NCBI RefSeq assembly: GCF_003634705.1
Contig: NZ_RBWU01000006.1
Coordinates: forward strand, 558,001-622,000
Direction: 5' to 3'
DNA from: Actinomadura pelletieri DSM 43383
Lineage (GTDB): Bacteria; Actinomycetota; Actinomycetes; Streptosporangiales; Streptosporangiaceae
Length of the DNA: 64,000 bases
Position 1 is the first letter of the stretch. The number at the start of each line of letters is the position of its first letter. The translations under genes and the position numbers were made by a program. The notes beneath the pieces were generated by a model. The model was not told the origin of the DNA, searched no databases, and worked only from the letters and a program-made list of their open reading frames with translations. Shown here piece by piece: positions 24,366 to 32,611 of this stretch.

Positions 24366-24725
24366 ATGGCAAGTTTCAATGTGCTGGACTACTTCTTCTG
24401 GCTACTGCTGATCATCGCGTTCGTGATGGAGGCGTGGGCGCTGATCGACTCGCTGACCGTGCCCGAGAGCGCCTTCAGCGCGGCCGGCAAGTGGCGCAAG
24501 AAGATGTGGACGATCGTGCTGATCGTCACGACCGTGGTCGGCGGCGCCTACGCGGTCGCCCCCGCGGCGCTCGGCGCGAGCCCCATCGCGCTGCTGCTGG
24601 GCATCCTCCCGGTCGCCGCGTTCATCGCCGCCTCCGTCTACCTCGCGGACGTCCGCCCGGCGGTCGCCCCGTTCAAGAAGCGCAACGGCGGCAACTCTCA
24701 CTCGGGCCCCTACGGCCCCTGGTGA
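24366..24725 (+). CDS. DUF2516 membrane protein (Rv0476-like)
   Basis: This 119-residue protein has three hydrophobic helices and the DUF2516 N-terminus (DYFFWLLLIIAFVMEAWALIDSL, then KWRKKMWTIVLIV). The same gene follows hbhA in mycobacteria. Function is unknown. It is separated from the HbhA-like gene by 158 bp that contain the hairpin above, so it probably has its own promoter. Confidence 0.83.
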   Translation: MASFNVLDYFFWLLLIIAFVMEAWALIDSLTVPESAFSAAGKWRKKMWTIVLIVTTVVGGAYAVAPAALGASPIALLLGILPVAAFIAASVYLADVRPAVAPFKKRNGGNSHSGPYGPW

Positions 24726-24738
24726 CTAGGGTGAGGCC

Positions 24739-25467
24739 ATGGAGAAACTCGGGCGGACGGCCCGGCTGGAACTGGACGACCAGGCCCTGCGCGAGTGGGA
24801 GGCGATCGTCCTCGACTCGGGCCCGGACGGGATCGTCCTCGACCGGTCGGCCTTCTACCCGGGCGGCGGCGGGCAACCGCCGGACCACGGCGTCCTGCTC
24901 TGGCAGGGCGTACAGACCCGGATCGCCGGTGTCCGCAAGGGCGACGACCTGGTCCTGATCCCGGTGGAGGACGACCCCGTCCCGCCGGTCGGCACCGTCG
25001 TCGAAGGCGCCGTTGAGGACGCCCGCCGGACCGCCCTGATGCGCACCCACTCCGGCCTGCACCTGCTGTGCGGCGTGGTCTTCCGCGACTACGGCTGTCT
25101 CGTCACGGGCGGCAATATGAACCCGCTGACCGCTCGCATGGACTTCGACCTGCGCGAGGTCCCGCCCGGCTTCAAGCAGGCCGTCGAGGACGCCTGCAAC
25201 GCCGAGGTCGAGGCCGACCGGCGCATCGACATCAGGACGCTGCCGCGCGCCGAGGCGTTCGAGATCCCCGACATCATCCGGACGGCGACGAACCTGGTAC
25301 CGCCCGAAGTGCAGGACGTGCGGATCGTCGACATCGTCGGCCTCGACACCCAGGCGGACGGCGGCACCCATGTGGCGTCCACCAAGCAGATCGGCCGCAT
25401 CACGGTCGCGAAGGTCGAGAACAAGGGCCGCGGCTTCCGCCGCCTCCGCATCAAGATCGAGGAATAG
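24739..25467 (+). CDS. AlaX-type alanyl-tRNA editing protein
   Basis: The 242-residue protein resembles the editing half of alanyl-tRNA synthetase. AFYPGGGGQPPDHG is the glycine-rich motif, MRTHSGLHLLCGV gives the HxxxH metal ligands, and DTQADGGTHVASTKQIG gives the second site. In most AlaX proteins the last motif is CGGTH; here Asp stands before GGTH, so the usual Cys ligand is replaced. Free-standing AlaX proteins hydrolyse Ser- or Gly-tRNA-Ala. TAGGGT lies six bases before the ATG, suggesting a leaderless start with GAGG also present. The gene follows DUF2516 by 13 bp. Confidence 0.87.
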   Translation: MEKLGRTARLELDDQALREWEAIVLDSGPDGIVLDRSAFYPGGGGQPPDHGVLLWQGVQTRIAGVRKGDDLVLIPVEDDPVPPVGTVVEGAVEDARRTALMRTHSGLHLLCGVVFRDYGCLVTGGNMNPLTARMDFDLREVPPGFKQAVEDACNAEVEADRRIDIRTLPRAEAFEIPDIIRTATNLVPPEVQDVRIVDIVGLDTQADGGTHVASTKQIGRITVAKVENKGRGFRRLRIKIEE

Positions 25468-25474
25468 GCCCCGC

Positions 25475-25801
25475 ATGTGCCGGTACGGCGAGGCCCGCTA
25501 CAAGACCCACTACGTCTGCCTGCCATGCCGCGCGACCTTCAAGCTCGACTTCGCCCCCGAGCGCGAGCGGCCCTGCCCGCACTGCCGACTCCCCATGATC
25601 GACGCCGGTCGAGACCTCGCGGCGCCTCGACGGACCGACCGGGCCGGGTGGCGTGCGCTGAACGTGGTACTCAACGCGGGCCTGGACTTCCATTCCTGCG
25701 GTTGCGAAGGGCCCGGCTTTCGGCCGCGTACACCCGCGCAGGTCCGCGCGGCCCTTACCGACCGTGGGACACGCCTGCCGGGTTCGTCGCGACGGGCATG
25801 A
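25475..25801 (+). CDS. Zinc-ribbon hypothetical protein (108 aa)
   Basis: This 108-residue protein begins MCRYGEARYKTHYVCLPCRA and has two CxxC pairs (CLPC, CPHC) about 22 residues apart, forming a zinc ribbon, then a second region with FHSCGCEGPGFRPRTPAQVR. It matches a conserved actinobacterial family of unknown function. It starts 7 bp after the AlaX gene and is probably translated from the same message. Confidence 0.75.
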   Translation: MCRYGEARYKTHYVCLPCRATFKLDFAPERERPCPHCRLPMIDAGRDLAAPRRTDRAGWRALNVVLNAGLDFHSCGCEGPGFRPRTPAQVRAALTDRGTRLPGSSRRA

Positions 25802-25847
25802 CCAAATGGGCCTGGACGGCTTGATCATCTTTCGTTAGCTTGCGCGC

Positions 25848-26930
25848 ATGACGCCGATGAGGGCTTTGGCCCGGAGAATGTCGTTTGTCGGAATGTGTGC
25901 GGCGCTGGTCGCGGCCTCCCTCGCGATGCCGGCCACCGCACAGGCGGAGACCGGCCGGGGCGGCCCGGAGTGGCGGCTCACGCCGACCGGGACGGACGCG
26001 CGGTTCCGCGGCCTCGCCGCCGTGGGCGAACGGGCCGCCTGGCTGGCGGGCAGCGGAGGCACCGTTCTACGAACGACCGACGGCGGCCGGACCTGGCGGA
26101 ACGTCGCCCCGCCCGACGCGGCGGGCCTGGAGTTCCGCGATATCGAGGCGTTCGACACGAAACGGGCCGTCGTGCTGGCCATCGGCGAGGGCGAGGCGTC
26201 CCGCGTCTACAGCACGTCCAACGGTGGCCGCACCTGGACACTCGGCTTCAAGAACGACGACCCCAAGGCGTTCTACGACTGCATGACGTTCTTCGACTCC
26301 CGCCACGGTCTGGCCATGAGCGACCCGGTGGACGGCCGTTTCCGCATCATCTCCACCAAGGACGCCGGACGTACTTGGCGGGTGCTCCCGTCCAAGGGAA
26401 TGCCGGAGGCCCTGCCGGGCGAGTTCGCGTTCGCCGCCAGCGGCCAATGCCTCGTCGGCCACGGAAAGAAGGACGTGTGGCTCGCCACCGGAGGCGCGTC
26501 CCGCTCCCGGGTCTTCCACTCCGGCGACCGCGGCCGCACCTGGACGGTCGCCGACACACCCCTCCCGTCGAGCGATACCCAGGGCGTGTTCTCGGTGGCC
26601 TTCCGCGACTCCCGCCACGGCGTCGCCGTGGGCGGCGACTACCGCCTGGGCCAGCCGTCCCCGAACGCAGCGGCCACCACCAACGACGGCGGCCGCACGT
26701 GGCAGCTCGCGGACCGTCCCCCGACCGAGTACCGCTCCGGCGCCGTCTGGCCCGGTTGGGCGCGCACGGTCGCCCTGGCCGTCGGCCCCACCGGCAGCGA
26801 CCTGACCTTCACCTCCGGCCGCACCTGGACCCGCTTCGACGCCGGCAGCTTCGACACCGTCGACTGCACCCCCGAAGGCGACTGCTGGGCCGCAGGCGAA
26901 AAGGGCCGTGCCGCCCGCTTGTTGTTCTAA
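25848..26930 (+). CDS. Secreted BNR-repeat beta-propeller protein
   Basis: The 360-residue protein has a Sec signal peptide (cleavage near AQAE at about residue 34) and at least five BNR/Asp-box-like repeats of the form TxDGGRTWxxx (TTDGGRTWRNV, TSNGGRTWTLG, TKDAGRTWRVL, SGDRGRTWTVA, TNDGGRTWQLA), one per propeller blade. Such proteins include sialidase-like and Ycf48/HCF136-like propellers, but no sialidase catalytic residues can be assigned. TAGCTT at 25836-25841 is six bases from the ATG, consistent with a leaderless mRNA. The gene ends beside the 160-bp repeat pair. Confidence 0.82.
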   Translation: MTPMRALARRMSFVGMCAALVAASLAMPATAQAETGRGGPEWRLTPTGTDARFRGLAAVGERAAWLAGSGGTVLRTTDGGRTWRNVAPPDAAGLEFRDIEAFDTKRAVVLAIGEGEASRVYSTSNGGRTWTLGFKNDDPKAFYDCMTFFDSRHGLAMSDPVDGRFRIISTKDAGRTWRVLPSKGMPEALPGEFAFAASGQCLVGHGKKDVWLATGGASRSRVFHSGDRGRTWTVADTPLPSSDTQGVFSVAFRDSRHGVAVGGDYRLGQPSPNAAATTNDGGRTWQLADRPPTEYRSGAVWPGWARTVALAVGPTGSDLTFTSGRTWTRFDAGSFDTVDCTPEGDCWAAGEKGRAARLLF

Positions 26931-26947
26931 CAAGCCCGGCTGTATTC

Positions 26948-27267
26948 ATTACAGGCCCGGCCCACTGCGCTCGCCTGGCGGGTCGCTGCGTGACCGTTCC
27001 TGGGGCGAACGCGGCATCGCTTCGCGATCCGCCCGGCTCCGCTCGCCTCCGGCGTCGCTGTGCCGGGCGGGTAACGCGTTCGCGTGCGGGCTGAGGTCGC
27101 TGTGTTGATTGCAGGCACGGCCCACTTCGCTCGCCTGGCGGGTCGCTACGTGACCGTTCCTGGGGCGAACGCGGCATCGCTTCGCGATCCGCCCGGCTCC
27201 GTTCGCCTTCGGCTGCGCTGTGCCGGGCGGGTCACGCGGTTGCGTGCGGGGTTGAGGCCACTGCAGG
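26948..27267. repeat. Tandem pair of a 160-bp structured repeat (locus A)
   Basis: Two copies begin at 26948 and 27108 (period 160 bp) and share most bases, including the core GACCGTTCCTGGGGCGAACG. Each unit contains potential hairpins: CGTTC/GAACG, ATCGC-TTC-GCGAT and, in most units, CACGC-GTTC-GCGTG. The pair fills the space between two convergent genes. Frames through it are not protein-like. A second tandem pair lies at 34956-35266. Confidence 0.88.
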
Positions 27268-27432
27268 CCCTAGGGGGCGCGCGCGGTCAGGTTGTCGGTG
27301 GTTTGGATGTGGTGAGTGATTGAGGGACGCGTGGGGCCAGGGCTAAGCCAGGATTAAGTTGTGTGGGTCCCGTTCCGTTCCGCCTCGGATCTGGAACAGA
27401 CCGTCGCCGATCCATGATCGGTAAATCGGGGC

Positions 27433-28224
27433 CTACTTCTTACTGCCCTTCTTCTTCTCCGCGGGCTTGGTCGGGGTCTTCGCGGCGCCCTGGTTCTTGA
27501 CGGCCTCGATGGCGGCCTTGGCGGCGGTCGGGTCGAGGTACTCGCCGCCGCGCTTGAGGGGGGCGAAGTCGTCGTCCAGCTCGTAGACCAGGGGGATGCC
27601 GGTCGGGATGTTTAGGCCGACGATCTGGTCGTCGGAGACGTCGTCCAGGTGCTTGACCAGGGCGCGCAGGGAGTTGCCGTGCGCGGCGACCAGGACGGTC
27701 TTACCGGCGGCGAGGTCGGGGACGATCGCGTCGTACCAGTAGGGGAGCAGGCGGTCGACGACGTCGGCGAGGCATTCCGAGCGGGGGATCAGCTCGGACG
27801 GCAGCTCGGCGTAGCGGAGGTCGTTGACCTGGGAGAGCGGGTCGTTGTCCTTGATGGGCGGCGGCGGGGTGTCGTAGGAGCGGCGCCAGACCATGAACTG
27901 CTTCTCGCCGAACTCCTCGCGCGTCTGCGCCTTGTTCTTGCCCTGGAGCGCGCCGTAGTGGCGTTCGTTGAGGCGCCAGGAGCGCTTGACCGGGATCCAC
28001 AGGAGGTCGGCGACGTCCAGCGCGATGTTGGCGGTGCGGATGGCGCGCTTCAGCAGGGAAGTGTGCACCACGTCGGGGGTGATGTCGGCGTCGAGCAGCA
28101 GATCGCCGCCCTTGGTCGCCTCGCCTTCGCCTTTCGCGGACAGGTCGACGTCCACCCAGCCGGTGAACAGCCCTTCCGCGTTCCAGACGCTTTCGCCGTG
28201 CCGCAGCAGTACCAGGGTCGCCAT
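27433..28224 (-). CDS. gpmA: 2,3-bisphosphoglycerate-dependent phosphoglycerate mutase
   Basis: The 263-residue enzyme has the phosphohistidine motif LVLLRHGESVWN, the LNERHYGALQGKNK segment and the second catalytic histidine in AAHGNSLRAL, all complete. It interconverts 3- and 2-phosphoglycerate in glycolysis. The C-terminus has a Lys/Ala/Pro tail of about 20 residues beyond the usual end. TAGGCT on the minus strand (28232-28237) is seven bases from the ATG, suggesting a leaderless transcript. It follows ybjN and mshA in the same direction, the standard actinobacterial order. Confidence 0.95.
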   Translation of the reverse strand: MATLVLLRHGESVWNAEGLFTGWVDVDLSAKGEGEATKGGDLLLDADITPDVVHTSLLKRAIRTANIALDVADLLWIPVKRSWRLNERHYGALQGKNKAQTREEFGEKQFMVWRRSYDTPPPPIKDNDPLSQVNDLRYAELPSELIPRSECLADVVDRLLPYWYDAIVPDLAAGKTVLVAAHGNSLRALVKHLDDVSDDQIVGLNIPTGIPLVYELDDDFAPLKRGGEYLDPTAAKAAIEAVKNQGAAKTPTKPAEKKKGSKK

Positions 28225-28252
28225 GGATCAGAGCCTAGCGGCATGACGTGGG

Positions 28253-28747
28253 TCACTGGCGATTGGCCGGATCGGCGAAGGACGCGAAGGCCTGAAGGTT
28301 GGCGAGGCTCTCGCCGCGTTTGACGCGCCAGTCCCATTCACGCTGGATGGACGACTTGAACCCGCGTTCGAGGGCCTTGTCGAAGTTCTCGTCCGAGTAG
28401 GTGAGGACGCAGCCGAGGAGCCGGTCGATCTCGTCCGGCGACACCGAGGCGAGAGGGACCCTGCCGACGAGGTGGACGTCGCCGACGTCGTCGAGGGCGA
28501 ACGCGACGCCGTACATGCGGCCGTTCTTCTCCAGGAGGAACCGGTAGAACTCGGCGTGGTTCTCGTCCGGACGGCGGCAGAAGAACGCCTCGACGTGCAG
28601 GCTGTGCTCGCCGACGATCAGCCAGGTCATGGTGGCGAGCTTGCGCTGCCCGGGGAGCTTGACGAAGAACGCGTTCTCGCGGGGCTCGTCGAACTCCAGC
28701 TCGGCGGCGCGCAGGGTCTCCCTGATGATCTGGACGGTGTCCGTCAT
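28253..28747 (-). CDS. YbjN domain protein
   Basis: This 164-residue protein contains FVKLPGQRKLATMTWLIVGEHSLHVEAFFCRRPDENHAEFYRFLL, here described by its start and end, which is the YbjN fold seen beside mshA in many actinobacteria. YbjN proteins resemble type III secretion chaperones and have been linked to stress responses in E. coli; the role here is unknown. Its ATG 28747 overlaps the mshA stop by 4 bp (ATGA), so the two are coupled. Confidence 0.87.
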   Translation of the reverse strand: MTDTVQIIRETLRAAELEFDEPRENAFFVKLPGQRKLATMTWLIVGEHSLHVEAFFCRRPDENHAEFYRFLLEKNGRMYGVAFALDDVGDVHLVGRVPLASVSPDEIDRLLGCVLTYSDENFDKALERGFKSSIQREWDWRVKRGESLANLQAFASFADPANRQ

Positions 28748-30060
28748 GCGGTGACCTCGACGGCCGGGCTCTCGTCGGGAAGCACGGCACCGGTATACAC
28801 GGCGCCGGAGTACACGTCGAGGAGGGCGTCGACCGTGGCGTCCCAGCCGAAGCGGTGCGCGTGGCGGACGGCGCCGCGGGCGAGGCGCGCGTACAGGCCG
28901 GGTTCGGCGTGGAGGCGGCGTAGGACGGCGGCGTAGTCGGACGGGTCGTGGCCGGAGATCAGGACGCCGGACTCGCCGTCCGCGACCGCGGTGCGCAGGC
29001 CGCCGACACGGGACGCGACGACGGGCGTCCCGCAGGCCTGGGACTCGACGGCGACCAGCCCGAACGACTCGCTGTGCGATGGCACGACCGTGACGTCCGC
29101 GGCCCGGTACCAGTCGATGAGTTCGCTCTGCGGGCTGGGCGGCTCGAAGCGCATGACGTCGGTGATGCCGAGTTCGGCCGCGAGGTTCTGTAGACCCTCG
29201 GGGCGGCAGCGTCCCGAACCGCTCGGCCCGCCGACGACGGCCACGACCAGTTTGCGGCGCAGCGACGGGTCGTCGGCGAGCATCCGGGCGACGGCGCGGA
29301 GCAGGACGTCGGGGGCCTTCAGCGGCTGGATGCGTCCGACGAACAGCAGCACGTACGCGTCGCGGGGGAGTCCGAGGCGGCGGCGGGCCGGGCCGGTGCG
29401 GTGTGGGAGCAGGCCGCGGAGCGGGAATTCGGGGCGGAAGGTCGACAGGTCCACACCGGGGCTGACGGTCGCGACGCGGGCGGGGTCGGCGCCGTACAGG
29501 TCGACGAGCTGGCGGGCCTCCTCGCCGGTGTTGGCGACGAGCTGGTCCGACGACGCGACGACCTGTTCTTCGCCGAGTACGCGTTCGGCCGGTTCGGGCC
29601 TGTCGCCGTCCGCGAGGGCCGCGTTCTTCACCTTCGCCATGGTGTGCATGGAGTGGACGAGCGGCACGCCCCACCGCTTCTTCGCCGCCCAACCCGCCTG
29701 ACCGGACAGCCAGTAGTGCGTGTGGAGGAGGTCGTAGTGGCCCGGCTCGTGGACCGCTTCGGCCCGCAGAACACCGGAGGTGAAGCCACAGAGATGGCGG
29801 GGCAGCTCCGTCTTGTCCAGCTCCTCGAACGGCCCCGCGACGACGTTGCGGACGAGGACGCCCGGCGCGAGCTCGACGACGGGCGGCATGGCCCGGCAGG
29901 TGGAGCGGGTGAAGATGTCGACCTCGACACCGCGGGCGGCGAGGCGTTTGGCCACCTCGACGATGTAGACGTTCATCCCGCCCGCATCGCCGGTCCCCGG
30001 TTGGTCGAGAGGGGAAGTATGAACACTGACCGTCGCAACCCTACTGATACGACGCGACAC
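28744..30060 (-). CDS. mshA: D-inositol-3-phosphate glycosyltransferase MshA
   Basis: This 438-residue GT4 glycosyltransferase has the MshA signature GTGDAGGMNVYIVEVA near residues 22-37, HTHYWLSG, and the nucleotide-sugar motif SHSESFGLVAVESQACGTPVV. It transfers GlcNAc from UDP-GlcNAc to 1L-myo-inositol-1-phosphate, the first committed step of mycothiol synthesis, in the cytoplasm. The start is GTG 30060, preceded by GGAGGTGATG. Mycothiol is restricted to actinobacteria, which supports the taxonomic placement. The gene is intact. Confidence 0.95.
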   Translation of the reverse strand: MSRRISRVATVSVHTSPLDQPGTGDAGGMNVYIVEVAKRLAARGVEVDIFTRSTCRAMPPVVELAPGVLVRNVVAGPFEELDKTELPRHLCGFTSGVLRAEAVHEPGHYDLLHTHYWLSGQAGWAAKKRWGVPLVHSMHTMAKVKNAALADGDRPEPAERVLGEEQVVASSDQLVANTGEEARQLVDLYGADPARVATVSPGVDLSTFRPEFPLRGLLPHRTGPARRRLGLPRDAYVLLFVGRIQPLKAPDVLLRAVARMLADDPSLRRKLVVAVVGGPSGSGRCRPEGLQNLAAELGITDVMRFEPPSPQSELIDWYRAADVTVVPSHSESFGLVAVESQACGTPVVASRVGGLRTAVADGESGVLISGHDPSDYAAVLRRLHAEPGLYARLARGAVRHAHRFGWDATVDALLDVYSGAVYTGAVLPDESPAVEVTA

Positions 30061-30205
30061 CGGACATCACCTCCGCTAGCGCAACAAAATTGATCTCGTG
30101 AGCTGTTCCCGTGGCTCGGTGGACAATCGTTACTCCTCTCCGTGTGGGCGATCTCACCGGGCACCCCCGGTGGGTGGAGACCGGCGGACCTGGAAGGCTG
30201 GGCGC

Positions 30206-30964
30206 ATGCGTAAGACCGCGGTGGTGACCGGAGCGAGCAGCGGGATCGGAGCGGCCACGGCCAGGCGCCTGGCGGCGGAGGGGTTCAACGTCGTGCTCGC
30301 CGCCCGGCGCCGGGACCGCCTGGCCGCCCTCGCCAAGGAGATCTCGGACGGCGTGCCGGGCGCCGGGAAGATCGTCCCCATCACCCTGGACGTGACGTCG
30401 CAGCCGTCGGTGGACGCGCTCGCGGCGGCGGTCGGCGGCTGCCATGTGCTCGTCAACAACGCGGGCGGCGCGCTCGGTCTCGACCCGGTCGCGGCCGCCG
30501 ATCTGGGCGAGTGGCAGGCGATGTACGACAGCAACGTCCTCGGGCTCGTCCGCGTCACCAAGGCGCTGCTGCCGAAGCTGATCGAGAGCGGCGCGGGCCA
30601 TGTCGTCAACATCACCTCGCTCGCCGCGCACGTCGCCTACGAGGGCGGCGCCGGATACAACGCCGCCAAGTACGCCGCCTACGCGGTGAACGAGGTGCTG
30701 CGCCTGGAACTGGTCGCCGAACCCGTCCGCGTCACCGAGATCGCGCCGGGGCTGGTGAGGACGGAGGAGTTCTCGCTGGTCCGGTTCCACGGGGACGAGG
30801 AGAAGGCCGCCAAGCCGTACGAGGGCGTCCCGGAACCCCTGGTCGCCGAGGACGTCGCCGACTGCGTCGCCTGGGCCGTGACCCGGCCGCCGCACGTGAA
30901 CATCGACCGCATCGACGTGCAGCCGCGCGTCCAGGCCGCGCCGCACAAACTGCATCGTCAGTAG
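30206..30964 (+). CDS. Short-chain dehydrogenase/reductase
   Basis: The 252-residue Rossmann protein has the classical SDR motifs: TGASSGIGAATA for the cofactor, NNAGGA, the catalytic Ser in NITSLAAH, and the YNAAKYA triad Tyr/Lys. It resembles the YdfG/serine 3-dehydrogenase subgroup. The substrate is unknown. ATG 30206 gives the canonical N-terminus MRKTAVVTGASSG. It is divergent from mshA and overlaps the convergent methyltransferase by 7 bp. Confidence 0.88.
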   Translation: MRKTAVVTGASSGIGAATARRLAAEGFNVVLAARRRDRLAALAKEISDGVPGAGKIVPITLDVTSQPSVDALAAAVGGCHVLVNNAGGALGLDPVAAADLGEWQAMYDSNVLGLVRVTKALLPKLIESGAGHVVNITSLAAHVAYEGGAGYNAAKYAAYAVNEVLRLELVAEPVRVTEIAPGLVRTEEFSLVRFHGDEEKAAKPYEGVPEPLVAEDVADCVAWAVTRPPHVNIDRIDVQPRVQAAPHKLHRQ

Positions 30965-31779
30965 GGCGCTACCGCCGTCCACGGGAGTGTCACCTCACCG
31001 AGGCGCCAGCGGGTCCTGCCGCCATAGGGCGGACGAGTGAGGACGGGATGGGTCCGGGCCAGAAGCGTGACCGCCTCGATCCAGCGGGCGCGCGGGCCGA
31101 ACGCGGAGTGCGGCGCGGCGGTCGCCCAGCAGCGGTCGAACGCGGTCAGCAGGTCATGGACGGGCTCACCCGGAACGTTCCGGTGGATCAGCGTCTTGGG
31201 CAGCCGTTCGGCCAGCGTGGACGGACGTTCCAGCGTGGGCAGATGGGCCGCGAACGTGATCGTCCGCGGGCCGTCGGGGGTGAGCGTCGCCCAGACGGCC
31301 CGGCGGCCGATCTCGTCGCACGTCCCCTCGACAAGGACACCGGACGGGTCAAGCCGCCCGGTCAGGTCGTCCCACGCGCGCCAGGCGGCGGGCTCGGCGT
31401 ACTGCCGCAGCACGTTGAAGGCCCTGACCAGCACCGGCGGGCGCGGCACCGGCAGTTCGAACCCGCCGCGCCGGAACGACAGGCCCGCGACGGCGGGGCC
31501 CGCGCTCCGGGCGAGCAGCTCCCGGCCCGCGGCGACCCGCCCCGGCTCGATCTCGATCCCGACGACCTCCAGGTCAGGCGCGACGGCGCGCAGCCGCGTG
31601 TAGAGCTCGACCGTCGTGACCGGGGACGCGCCGTAGCCGAGGTCGACGGCCAGCGGACGCGGCCGTGAGCGCAGCGACCGGGCCTGGGTTGCCGCGATCC
31701 AGCGGTCCACGCGGCGCAGGCGGTTGGGGGCGGTGGTGCCGCGGGTCACCTCCCCCCGCGGCCGCACAATGGGGGGCAC
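30958..31779 (-). CDS. SAM-dependent methyltransferase-like protein
   Basis: The 273-residue protein has a class I methyltransferase start (AVDLGYGASPVTTVELYTRL, then VVGIEIEPGRV) but lacks an obvious downstream acceptor motif. This type is conserved in actinobacteria and usually annotated only as class I SAM-dependent methyltransferase. The first 35 residues are basic and probably unstructured. The 3' end overlaps the SDR gene by 7 bp. Activity is not established. Confidence 0.72.
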   Translation of the reverse strand: MPPIVRPRGEVTRGTTAPNRLRRVDRWIAATQARSLRSRPRPLAVDLGYGASPVTTVELYTRLRAVAPDLEVVGIEIEPGRVAAGRELLARSAGPAVAGLSFRRGGFELPVPRPPVLVRAFNVLRQYAEPAAWRAWDDLTGRLDPSGVLVEGTCDEIGRRAVWATLTPDGPRTITFAAHLPTLERPSTLAERLPKTLIHRNVPGEPVHDLLTAFDRCWATAAPHSAFGPRARWIEAVTLLARTHPVLTRPPYGGRTRWRLGEVTLPWTAVAPY

Positions 31780-31838
31780 GGGGCAATTGTCCCGTGTTGC
31801 CCCCTATGCCTTGTCCCTGGACGGCGTTCCGTCGGATG

Positions 31839-32351
31839 TCAGGGTGTGTCGAGGGCGCGTTCGAAGGCGTCGTAGGCGTCCTGGGTGAACAGCACGAAAC
31901 GGGCCTCGGTGACCTTGGTCGGCGTCGAGCGGACCGTGTCGACCGCGATACGGGCGGCGTCGTCCACGGGCCAGCCGTAGACGCCCGCCGACACGGCCGG
32001 GAACGCGATCGACTCGACGCCCAGCTCGTCCGCGACCCGCAGGGACTCCCGATAGCAGGAGGCGAGCTGGTCGGAACGGTCACCGGAGGCCGAGTAGACG
32101 GGACCGACCGTGTGGATGACCCACTTCGCGGGCAGCCGTCCGGCGGTCGTCGCGACCGCCTGTCCGGTGGGGAGGCCGCCGCCGTACTGCTCCGCGCGCA
32201 GTTTGCGGCAGTCGTCCAGGATCTCGGGGCCGCCCTTGCGGTGGATGGCGCCGTCCACCCCGCCGCCGCCGAGCAGCGAGGAGTTGGCCGCGTTCACGAC
32301 CGCGTCCACGTTCTGCTCGGTGATGTCGCCCCGGACGAGAGTGATCTTCAT
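31839..32351 (-). CDS. Macro-domain O-acetyl-ADP-ribose deacetylase
   Basis: The 170-residue protein is a single macro domain of the YmdB/MacroD type: DAVVNAANSSLLGGGGVDGAIH holds the Asn and Asp of the active site and FPAVSAGVYGWP the ADP-ribose-binding loop. Such enzymes remove ADP-ribose from acidic residues and hydrolyse O-acetyl-ADP-ribose. Length is typical. It stands alone, about 60 bp from the methyltransferase gene start on the same strand. Confidence 0.92.
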   Translation of the reverse strand: MKITLVRGDITEQNVDAVVNAANSSLLGGGGVDGAIHRKGGPEILDDCRKLRAEQYGGGLPTGQAVATTAGRLPAKWVIHTVGPVYSASGDRSDQLASCYRESLRVADELGVESIAFPAVSAGVYGWPVDDAARIAVDTVRSTPTKVTEARFVLFTQDAYDAFERALDTP

Positions 32352-32611
32352 GTCCGCCGTTCCTCCGCTTGACCGAACCCGTCAGAAGAGAAGAATTCTC
32401 CTTCACGCCCGGCGCGAAACGCGTGCGGTTGCGTCTCGGCGGTACTCTCGTACGGACGAGGCTACGGGGGCGGTTCCCCCTTGTCCGATTTTGTCCGGCC
32501 GAAAGCCGTGGGGGCGTCCATACGGCGGGCCGGACGTGAACACCGAAACAGAGACTGCCTATCCTGCCGTCGAGACGACCACGAAGGCGTGCAAGTCGTG
32601 GAGGTACCCCC

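Noticed and set aside
26948..27323. Open frames through the 160-bp repeats (also at 35092-35286)
   Set aside because: The frames differ between copies, and conserved hairpins explain the sequence better than a protein.
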